Shown here: positions 51,501 through 54,181 of the stretch, in pieces
Layout of the letters: the number at the start of each line of letters is the position of its first letter
Position numbering within the stretch: position 1 is the first letter of the stretch
From: Setophaga petechia
Lineage: Eukaryota; Chordata; Aves; Passeriformes; Parulidae
DNA length: 64,000 bases
Direction of reading: 5' to 3'
NCBI GenBank assembly: GCA_024362935.1
Contig: JANCRA010000011.1
Location: forward strand, 4,030,001 to 4,094,000
The notes under the pieces: model-generated
The model's input: the letters and a program-made list of their open reading frames with translations, nothing else
Databases searched by the model: none
Told to the model about the DNA's origin: nothing
Program-made: the position numbers and the translations under genes

Positions 51501-53952
51501 AGGACAACACAATCATATGTTGAACACTGTTCACAAGGTTATTTGCTTTCATTATAAATTAGCAAGACAGTCAAGCTGTGTGTCCCCTTTCCAGCTCCAT
51601 CTTTAGCTTGAATTGGAAGTTCTACTTCAAACACAAGGTGATTTGTTTAAAGTTAGTAGCTGGAAATACTGTGCAGAGTTTTTCTAATGTTAAACTTGCA
51701 CAGCACATCCCATTGCTGCAAGGGTAAGTTTCTCAGGCAGGCAGCTCTGGACTCGCAGATTGCACACAGCAGTCTGGTGAAGATCACAGTCCACAGCATG
51801 CTGCAACACATTTGTTTTCTTCCCAGCTCTATGTTTCACATTTCCTGAGCACTAGACTGTAAAATTCATTTATGTAATTTGGTAAATACTCCCTCTTTTA
51901 GTTGCAAGCATCGAAGAAAAAAGACAAGCAAACAATATAAAATAAACTCAAGCAAATGATAACCAGTTACGTTATTAGCGACCTGAGGTGCACTTACAAA
52001 CGCACTCTAAATCTTACTCTAAGATGAAAGCAACACATGGAAGGGATGGCTTTTGCAACCATAACACACCTCAAGCTTAATGTGATTTAAGAAGTTTATC
52101 AAGTCTAGCCATTCTCTTTGCTGTCCTACTAGGAAAACCGTACACAACAGTATACTAACTCTTGACATACAGGTGTAACTACAGTATCTCCATTTAGTTC
52201 TCTACACCAACTCCTAGGATTCCTGATTCAGATTTTTTTTCCTTTTTCTTGTCCTAGGCTCGTTGACACCTCTTTTGTAACGAGTCCTTTCCCTTCCCGT
52301 GCGCTGCTCTCCAGCGCTGTGGTTGACTCCCAGCGCCATTGCGTGAGGGTCAGGGTGGCATGTCTGTGAGTGCCCAGACCCACGACAGCGTCACCTCTTC
52401 CTTCCCAGCTCCTTCCAGCAGAACCAGAGCGGCAGGAGAGGCTCTCTGCTGGCTGCCCCCACTATGAAACCAGCCGTCTGTTGTGGCGTGGCCCCTTCTC
52501 TACCGGGCCCTAATTGCTTGTTAATCCCTGACCAGACGCCTCTGGTCCCACAAAAGTGAACCTACTGCGACAGCAATTCCTTACAAGACACCATAACCAA
52601 AAGGCCATTCCCTTCATTTCCAGCTGCTCCTTCAAAGGCAAGATGCCCAAGCTCTGCGGACGGTACCGGGGAAGAGCCGGCACATTCCCACGCCACCCTC
52701 CGAGCTCCCACAGCCGCCTGAGGTTCTGCGCGCCCCACGGAGGGCAGCATCACCGCGGCTTCATCTCCTCGAATGGCAAACGCCCGGCACGGCTGTGCCT
52801 GGTCAGCATCCCCCTCCTTCGGGGCAGCCCTTCATGCCCATCCGTTCCTTCTGCGGCCATCCCGACCCACTCGCGGCAGCGCCGCGGGGAGAACCGACCC
52901 CATCCCGGCCACCCTCGCCGTGCCCTCCCGGACCGCTACCTCCTCCGCCGCCGCGGTGCACCTTGACCAGCACCTCCGCCCGGCCGCCCGCTCGCAGCTC
53001 CCGCCGCAGGTAGAGCCGCCCCGACGTCCTGTCGATCCCCACGGGGGTGGCACCGGGAGAGGCCAGCTCGAACCAGCCGCCCGCCGCCCGCTCTCGGCTT
53101 CTCGGGACGGTGAAGACGGTGTCGCCCACCCGCGCTCCGGGGGCCAGGCGGGCCGTGTAGCGCCGGACCCCGGCCCCCCGGCGGCTGCAGCGAGCGCGGC
53201 TCCCGCCGCCGCCCCGCGCCGCCCGCCGCCCCCCGCCCGCGCACGGCCAGGCGCAGGCACCGCGCGGGGCTGCGCAGCGGCCGCGGCCGCCCGTGGTCCA
53301 GAGCTGCCACGCAGAGGCGGAGCCGGCGCAGCCCCAGCAGCGAGCCCACGGTCAGCACCTGCCCGCTGCGGGGCACCACGAAGAGCAGGCGGCTGCCGGC
53401 GCCCGGCGGCCAGGGCCGGTAGGTGAGGCGCGCGTTGGCGCCCTCGTCGCGGTCCGAGGCGCGGAGCCGGGCCACCTCCGTGCCCAGCGGCACCAGCTCG
53501 TCCACCTCCAGCGGCCGCGCCGGCGGCAGCCGGGGTCGGTGGTCGTTGCGGTCCAGGACCCGGACCCGCAGCAGCGCCTCCCGGGGGGACGGTCCCGCCC
53601 GCCGCCGCAGCCGGAGCCCGTACTCGGGTTGCGCCTCCCGGTCCAGGGGCTCGGCGGTGCGGAGAAGCAGCAGCCCCCCGCCGCCGCCCGGCCGCCGCTG
53701 CAGGGAGAAGCGGGAGGCGCCGTCGCCTTCCAGCGCCCACTCCCCGGCCGGCTCCCCGGGGCCCAGCAGCCTCCGCAGCGGCACCCGCAAACCCCGCACC
53801 CGCGTCCCCGCCGGGCTGTTCTCGGGCACCTGCCCGGAGAAGCGCAGCAGGCGGGGGGAGCCACCGCACCCCGGCCCCGCCGCCCCGGCGAGCAGCGGCA
53901 GCAGCAGCAGGAGCGGGAGCAGCCCGCAGCCACTCCGCCGCGCCCTGCCCAT
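660..53952 (-). CDS. Nonchordate-type classical cadherin (Hz-cadherin / DN-cadherin-like), 33 coding exons
   Basis: A very large type I membrane adhesion protein, predicted at about 2865 residues. Seen, in order: signal peptide (1-26), 17 EC repeats (about 37-1860), NC domain (1863-2110), EGF (2118-2150), laminin G (2152-2334), EGF (2345-2394), laminin G (2395-2560), EGF (2610-2655), transmembrane helix (about 2667-2686) and a classical cadherin tail with p120- and beta-catenin-binding motifs. This layout is that of Drosophila DN-cadherin and of chicken Hz-cadherin, reported in retinal horizontal cells; vertebrate CDH1/CDH2 have only five EC repeats and no EGF or laminin G. Inferred role: calcium-dependent homophilic adhesion of neurons, coupled to actin through catenins. 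There is no EC1 Trp2 of the strand-swap type. The start at 53952 is chosen because it opens a clear signal peptide in a good Kozak context (purine at -3, G at +4). The same frame stays open upstream to a Met at 54351, so a longer N-terminus is not formally excluded. All 32 introns keep frame; one base too many lies in exon 1. Introns under 900 bp not listed separately show nothing recognisable. Confidence 0.95.
1481..1635 (-). CDS. Cadherin exon 32: end of membrane helix, p120-catenin site
   Basis: Acceptor tttcttccag, donor CAG|GTATGA, phase 1 to 0. Encodes [12 protein letters not shown] (end of helix and first cytosolic residues), [14 protein letters not shown] and [16 protein letters not shown]. 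The last motif is the juxtamembrane p120-catenin-binding core of classical cadherins, with EEGGG intact. Confidence 0.95.
1636..2537 (-). other. Intron 31 of the cadherin
   Basis: 902 bp, splits the membrane helix. AT-rich, no repeat or gene recognised. Confidence 0.85.
2538..2791 (-). CDS. Cadherin exon 31: third EGF and start of transmembrane helix
   Basis: Acceptor ggttgttcag, donor CTAG|GTAGGA, phase 2 to 1. Encodes [34 protein letters not shown], then the membrane run [16 protein letters not shown]. The helix continues in exon 32. In Drosophila CadN the membrane-spanning exon is one of a mutually exclusive pair; I saw no second copy here. Confidence 0.94.
3673..3698. repeat. Perfect 26-bp palindrome in intron 30
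   Basis: The left half is attgttaaaaact, and the right half is its exact reverse complement with no loop. The centre is ACTAGT. A partial echo (ctagttttg) follows. Function unknown. Confidence 0.9.
3760..3890. repeat. AT-rich low-complexity tract
   Basis: Runs of tatata, tgtatg and gtgtatatacac, including two self-complementary units (gtgtatatacac and gtgtatatatacac) about 17 bp apart. Confidence 0.8.
4213..4393 (-). CDS. Cadherin exon 30: end of laminin G 2, linker to third EGF
   Basis: Acceptor tttgttgcag, donor TGCCG|GTACAT, phase 1 to 2. Encodes [20 protein letters not shown], the closing laminin G motif, then a Cys-rich linker ([27 protein letters not shown]). Confidence 0.92.
4930..5021 (+). 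mobile_element. CR1 LINE 3' end fragment
   Basis: Ends in tccaacccattctatgattc followed by tatgaa, the 3' end typical of avian CR1 elements, sense to the plus strand. Only about 90 bp remain. It lies in intron 29. Confidence 0.8.
5234..5498 (-). CDS. Cadherin exon 29: laminin G 2, main part
   Basis: Acceptor cttcttctag, donor CAAG|GTAAGT, phase 0 to 1. Encodes [39 protein letters not shown] and [15 protein letters not shown]. Confidence 0.94.
6141..6298 (-). CDS. Cadherin exon 28: laminin G 2, first part, with RST triplet repeat
   Basis: Acceptor agttcttccag, donor GAG|GTGAGC, phase 1 to 0. Encodes [14 protein letters not shown], then three tandem Arg-Ser-Thr units and [15 protein letters not shown]. 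The RST units come from a 9-bp unit-like run (AGCACCCGC and near copies). Confidence 0.92.
6299..9087 (-). other. Intron 27 of the cadherin
   Basis: 2.8 kb, between EGF 2 and laminin G 2. No repeat family or RNA gene recognised; short chance ORFs only. Confidence 0.8.
9088..9268 (-). CDS. Cadherin exon 27: second EGF
   Basis: Acceptor cttttccag, donor AAAAG|GTACTG, phase 0 to 1. Encodes [18 protein letters not shown], then [18 protein letters not shown] and [12 protein letters not shown]. Intron 26 before it is only 82 bp. Confidence 0.93.
9351..9483 (-). CDS. Cadherin exon 26: end of laminin G 1
   Basis: Acceptor cctctccag, donor AGTAGG|GTAGGG, phase 2 to 0. Encodes [18 protein letters not shown] and [16 protein letters not shown], the conserved closing motif (F-x-G-C-I-R-N-V) of laminin G domains. 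The GTAGGG donor is weak, but it keeps frame. Confidence 0.92.
9596..9720. repeat. T/G-rich low-complexity tract in intron 25
   Basis: Runs of ttgtttgtttg and ggttggttgg fill about half of the 238-bp intron, directly beside the exon 25 donor. Confidence 0.85.
9722..9849 (-). CDS. Cadherin exon 25: laminin G 1
   Basis: Acceptor tttttctag, donor CAAAG|GTAAAC, phase 0 to 2. Encodes [18 protein letters not shown] and [14 protein letters not shown]. An A/C-rich low-complexity run (minus-strand sense) starts right after the donor. Confidence 0.92.
10672..10799 (-). CDS. Cadherin exon 24: laminin G 1, middle; GC splice donor
   Basis: Acceptor cctttgcag; donor AAAG|GCAAGT, phase 1 to 0. Encodes [20 protein letters not shown] and [16 protein letters not shown], the usual laminin G strand before its conserved Cys. 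The GC donor is chosen because using the GT four bases further on shifts the frame and gives an early stop in exon 25. Confidence 0.9.
11093..11307 (-). CDS. Cadherin exon 23: end of first EGF, start of laminin G 1
   Basis: Acceptor attaaatag, donor TTTAG|GTTAGC, phase 2 to 1. Encodes [12 protein letters not shown] closing the EGF, then the laminin G opening [20 protein letters not shown] and [15 protein letters not shown]. Confidence 0.93.
11308..12763 (-). other. Intron 22 of the cadherin
   Basis: 1456 bp, splits the first EGF. Apart from the CR1 fragment, nothing recognised. Confidence 0.8.
11680..11895 (-). mobile_element. CR1 LINE fragment, reverse orientation
   Basis: Opens with gaatcacagaatg (complement of a CR1 tail), then tttggtccaact and accaccacttccctgggga, typical CR1 consensus phrases. 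Diverged. Lies in intron 22. Confidence 0.7.
12764..13041 (-). CDS. Cadherin exon 22: end of NC domain, first EGF (N-terminal half)
   Basis: Acceptor cttcttcag, donor TACAG|GTTGGT, phase 0 to 2. Encodes [17 protein letters not shown], a Cys-rich stretch ([25 protein letters not shown]) and the EGF opening [17 protein letters not shown]. The EGF is split between exons 22 and 23. Confidence 0.92.
13042..14032 (-). other. Intron 21 of the cadherin
   Basis: 991 bp, AT-rich, with no repeat or gene recognised. Confidence 0.8.
14033..14265 (-). CDS. Cadherin exon 21: NC domain core
   Basis: Acceptor ctgttacag, donor TGG|GTAAGT, phase 1 to 0. Encodes [53 protein letters not shown]. The 'I-F-S-V ... 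DVWFAV.G' pattern is, from memory, a hallmark of this nonchordate cadherin domain. It is a strong reason to call this a DN-cadherin type rather than a FAT or CELSR protein. Confidence 0.92.
14831..15015 (-). CDS. Cadherin exon 20: NC domain, part 2
   Basis: Acceptor ttattacag, donor AAAG|GTAAGC, phase 2 to 1. Encodes [39 protein letters not shown] and VKEIKDDA, a diverged EC-like fold. SVRIKG at the end leads into the core of the NC domain. Confidence 0.92.
15780..15873 (-). CDS. Cadherin exon 19: NC domain, part 1
   Basis: Acceptor gttgttccag, donor TCAAG|GTATTT, phase 1 to 2. It encodes [19 protein letters not shown] and YQFEGKTSR, the diverged EC-like opening of the membrane-proximal block (my reading of the pattern). 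Confidence 0.88.
15874..17742 (-). other. Intron 18 of the cadherin
   Basis: 1.9 kb. Holds two small tandem duplications: attacagcaagataga near 16252-16280, and cttacttctgaaggaaa at 16424-16440 and 16449-16465. No gene. Confidence 0.8.
17743..19360 (-). CDS. Cadherin exon 18: EC13 to EC17 in one 1618-bp exon
   Basis: By far the longest exon, with no internal intron. It encodes most of EC13 and all of EC14, EC15, EC16 and EC17 (residues about 1331-1869). Borders are [40 protein letters not shown] and [26 protein letters not shown] and FDRE mark the repeat cores. Acceptor cttgttccag, donor GATG|GTAAAT, phase 0 to 1. The last codons ([11 protein letters not shown]) start the NC domain. Confidence 0.96.
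19361..20273 (-). other. Intron 17 of the cadherin
   Basis: 913 bp, nothing recognised. Confidence 0.8.
20274..20557 (-). CDS. Cadherin exon 17: EC12 and start of EC13
   Basis: Acceptor tctcttacag, donor CTAAAG|GTAAAG, phase 1 to 0. Encodes [43 protein letters not shown] and the EC13 opening [13 protein letters not shown]. Confidence 0.93.
20558..22030 (-). other. Intron 16 of the cadherin
   Basis: 1473 bp, nothing recognised. Confidence 0.8.
22031..22174 (-). CDS. Cadherin exon 16: EC11/EC12 border
   Basis: Acceptor ccttctcag, donor GAGG|GTGAGT, phase 1 to 1. Encodes [14 protein letters not shown] and the EC12 opening [16 protein letters not shown] with an acidic ADDEDEG calcium site. Confidence 0.93.
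22313..22499 (-). CDS. Cadherin exon 15: bulk of EC11
   Basis: Acceptor ccttttcag, donor ACAG|GTAAAA, phase 0 to 1. Encodes [35 protein letters not shown] and [11 protein letters not shown]. Confidence 0.92.
22500..23720 (-). other. Intron 14 of the cadherin
   Basis: 1221 bp with an A/C-rich low-complexity run (22868-22955). No gene. Confidence 0.8.
22868..22955. repeat. A/C-rich low-complexity tract
   Basis: Runs such as caaaaacaaaaaaaaa and accaaccaactaacc. Confidence 0.85.
23721..23848 (-). CDS. Cadherin exon 14: EC10/EC11 border
   Basis: Acceptor tttttcag, donor GAGAG|GTTTGA, phase 1 to 0. Encodes the linker DVNDNVPFF and the EC11 opening [16 protein letters not shown], then [11 protein letters not shown]. 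The donor is weaker than its neighbours, but the join to exon 15 ([12 protein letters not shown]) is in frame and matches the EC fold. Confidence 0.9.
23849..25089 (-). other. Intron 13 of the cadherin
   Basis: 1241 bp. A long chance ORF crosses it on the minus strand, but it has no domain and no splice support. Confidence 0.75.
25090..25339 (-). CDS. Cadherin exon 13: bulk of EC10
   Basis: Acceptor cttcttcag, donor ACAG|GTAAGC, phase 0 to 1. Encodes [17 protein letters not shown], a long mid-loop ([11 protein letters not shown]), [15 protein letters not shown] and VCVNIT. Confidence 0.92.
25340..26259 (-). other. Intron 12 of the cadherin
   Basis: 920 bp, nothing recognised. Confidence 0.8.
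26260..26427 (-). CDS. Cadherin exon 12: second half of EC9, start of EC10
   Basis: Acceptor ttcccag, donor GTG|GTATGT, phase 0 to 0. Encodes [18 protein letters not shown], then [10 protein letters not shown], an EC9-EC10 border without a DxNDN motif, and [15 protein letters not shown]. Confidence 0.92.
26512..26684 (-). CDS. Cadherin exon 11: first half of EC9
   Basis: Acceptor tttcaaag, donor CAG|GTGATG, phase 1 to 0. Encodes [30 protein letters not shown] and [10 protein letters not shown]. It is separated from exon 12 by only 84 bp. Confidence 0.92.
26685..30007 (-). other. Intron 10 of the cadherin
   Basis: 3.3 kb, the second longest intron. Holds a TG microsatellite; otherwise unique-looking sequence without ORF support. 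Confidence 0.8.
28164..28197. repeat. (TG)n microsatellite
   Basis: About 17 TG units with one TA interruption. Confidence 0.95.
30008..30178 (-). CDS. Cadherin exon 10: second half of EC8
   Basis: Acceptor gttggcag, donor CAGT|GTGAGT, phase 1 to 1. Encodes [25 protein letters not shown] and LNDNDPKF. This exon is richer in CpG than its neighbours. Confidence 0.93.
30179..31858 (-). other. Intron 9 of the cadherin
   Basis: 1.7 kb. About 460 bp is a CR1 element; the rest shows nothing I can name. Confidence 0.8.
31171..31634 (+). mobile_element. CR1 LINE 3' fragment
   Basis: Clear CR1 phrases in sense order: gaagatgatcagagggttgg, cagcctggagaaggga, ggttggatgaggcattgggc, ttttccaacccaaac, then a degraded tail (caatgctactatgatttg). 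Missing the 5' part, as usual for CR1. Confidence 0.92.
31859..32027 (-). CDS. Cadherin exon 9: first half of EC8
   Basis: Acceptor gtttttag, donor ACAG|GTCAGT, phase 0 to 1. Encodes [19 protein letters not shown], the calcium site [12 protein letters not shown] and FNIDPDTG. Confidence 0.93.
32373..32545 (-). CDS. Cadherin exon 8: second half of EC7
   Basis: Acceptor aaattcag, donor GAG|GTAAGA, phase 1 to 0. Encodes [29 protein letters not shown] and the linker [10 protein letters not shown], where DxNDN has become DVNNN. Confidence 0.92.
32892..33034 (-). CDS. Cadherin exon 7: first half of EC7
   Basis: Acceptor ccatcag, donor AAAG|GTAAGG, phase 2 to 1. Encodes [18 protein letters not shown] and RAEDPDGDG, ending in NFELDSQK just before the EC7 mid-point. 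Confidence 0.92.
33035..33958 (-). other. Intron 6 of the cadherin
   Basis: 924 bp, AT-rich, nothing recognised. Confidence 0.8.
33959..34208 (-). CDS. Cadherin exon 6: EC6 core and EC6/EC7 border
   Basis: Acceptor ctctaatag, donor CCCT|GTAAGG, phase 1 to 2. Encodes [33 protein letters not shown] and the linker [10 protein letters not shown]. The DRGHPP and NDEAP motifs are textbook cadherin. Confidence 0.93.
34345..34391. repeat. T/TTG-rich microsatellite
   Basis: Poly-T followed by a run of about five gtt units. Confidence 0.85.
35865..36024 (-). other. Possible poison exon in intron 5
   Basis: A 160-bp stretch bounded by a good acceptor (accctcactgtag) and a donor-like GCCAAT|GTAGGT. 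Its own frame is open for 78 codons, with no known domain. Joined after exon 5 (phase 1) it meets a TGA after 19 whole codons, so inclusion would truncate the protein and probably trigger decay. It may equally be a chance pair of splice-like sites. Confidence 0.25.
37310..37421 (-). CDS. Cadherin exon 5: EC5/EC6 border
   Basis: Acceptor ttcctcag, donor CAAG|GTGGGC, phase 0 to 1. Encodes [15 protein letters not shown], a full calcium-binding linker, and the EC6 opening [13 protein letters not shown]. Confidence 0.92.
37804..38008 (-). CDS. Cadherin exon 4: bulk of EC5
   Basis: Acceptor tctttgcag, donor GAG|GTACAG, phase 2 to 0. Encodes [19 protein letters not shown], then [20 protein letters not shown] nearer AG (after ttccag, some 30 bases in) would break the frame, so the upstream acceptor is chosen. 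Confidence 0.9.
38009..39321 (-). other. Intron 3 of the cadherin
   Basis: 1313 bp. A 19-bp direct repeat (ctgctccttagaggcctta) occurs twice, at 38687 and 38725. Otherwise nothing recognised. Confidence 0.8.
39322..39547 (-). CDS. Cadherin exon 3: second half of EC4, start of EC5
   Basis: Acceptor gttggtag, donor GAAAA|GTGAGT, phase 1 to 2. Encodes [14 protein letters not shown], the EC core, then [20 protein letters not shown] and LAGSRPPQF at the EC4-EC5 border, where the usual DxNDN calcium motif is absent. EC5 opens with [12 protein letters not shown]. Confidence 0.92.
39998..40192 (-). CDS. Cadherin exon 2: end of EC3, first half of EC4
   Basis: Acceptor ttttgcag and donor GCAG|GTGGGG, phase 1 to phase 1. 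It encodes [17 protein letters not shown] to AITYTLIAG (residues about 338-402). The phase-1 G of exon 1 completes a GAT codon, giving a run of three Asp, and the frame carries on smoothly. This supports the 12.7-kb intron 1. Confidence 0.9.
41648..42455 (-). mobile_element. CR1 LINE, reverse orientation
   Basis: About 800 bp of CR1 3' region in antisense: aaacatagaagaattt at the tail, then accacttccctggacagcct, gttgaatctaaccctcccct, ctcagcctctcctcacagga, cccttctctggacacactcc. Truncated at its 5' end. Confidence 0.92.
42487..42662 (-). mobile_element. Second CR1 LINE fragment, reverse orientation
   Basis: Begins with a fresh 3'-end-like segment (gatcacagactgatggggt) and continues with catctggtccaaccacgc and ggagactccaaaacctccct. 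It abuts the previous element. Confidence 0.75.
42672..43085 (+). mobile_element. Degraded CR1 LINE fragment, forward orientation
   Basis: Matches, with many changes, the CR1 phrases 'gtccagagga-agcc-', 'ggccagagaggtg' and 'gagctctttaagacc'. It is older than its two neighbours. Confidence 0.55.
44590..44632. repeat. GA-rich purine tract
   Basis: Repeats of gaagaagagaagagaagaga. Confidence 0.9.
48571..48598. repeat. Poly-T run of 28
   Basis: 28 uninterrupted T on the plus strand; a likely sequencing-length hot spot. An A run (aaaaaaaaaaaa) follows near 48830. Confidence 0.95.
49789..49884. repeat. A/C-rich low-complexity tract
   Basis: Runs of accaaaccaaacaaac and aaaaccaaaacaaac. Confidence 0.85.
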
Positions 53953-54120
53953 CCCGCCGAGCGGACCGCAGCGCAGCGCAGCGCAGCCCGGCTCTGCGCC
54001 GCTCCCGCCGCGGGCACACACGGCACGGGCAGCCCGGGCCCGTCCCGCAACCACTGACGGCCGTGGGCGGGGACGGACCGAGCCCGCCCCGCCTGGTCGA
54101 GCGGGGAGCCCGCCCGTGGC
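52650..54120 (-). promoter_or_regulatory. CpG island promoter of the cadherin
   Basis: Dense CpG over exon 1 and 100-200 bp upstream. GC boxes lie at 54065-54070 (gggcgg) and 54083-54090 (cccgcccc). No TATA box, so start sites are probably dispersed in about 53960-54100. Confidence 0.75.
52940..53952 (-). CDS. Cadherin exon 1: signal peptide, EC1, EC2, most of EC3
   Basis: The first coding exon is extremely GC-rich and Arg/Ala/Gly/Leu-rich. A Leu-rich signal peptide (residues 1-26) is followed by EC1 (PENSPAG, LDRE, ending LDRNDHRP) and EC2 ([16 protein letters not shown], ending CLRLAV). The reading frame then fails: EC3 (from [16 protein letters not shown] through [10 protein letters not shown] to VLVKVHR) lies in another minus-strand frame that starts no later than about 53150. 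Total length is 1013 bp where 1012 would fit, so one base is extra or two are missing. The exon ends in phase 1 at donor GGAG|GTAGCG. Confidence 0.88.
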
Positions 54121-54181
54121 AAAGCGCACAACACTGAAGTGCAAATTCTCACTTTCTCTTGTTCTGTGGCAAAGCGCACAA
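54116..54181. repeat. 16-bp direct repeat just upstream of the CpG island promoter
   Basis: The sequence gtggcaaagcgcacaa occurs at 54116-54131 and again at 54166-54181, exactly 50 bp apart, at the edge of the CpG island. It may be a duplicated factor-binding site or a short local duplication. Confidence 0.85.

Larger units (their letters stand above)
40193..52939 (-). other. Intron 1 of the cadherin, 12.7 kb
   Basis: The longest intron, where regulatory elements of such genes often lie. It carries three CR1 pieces at 41648-43085, a purine tract near 44590, a poly-T run at 48571-48598 and an A/C-rich run near 49789. The 5' end lies inside the CpG island. No second gene is supported; the longer ORFs here (for example 47756-48193 minus) have no domain. 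Confidence 0.85.

Noticed and set aside
1..53952. Mutually exclusive duplicate exons as in Drosophila CadN
   Set aside because: I looked for second copies of EC and membrane exons in the neighbouring introns and saw none.
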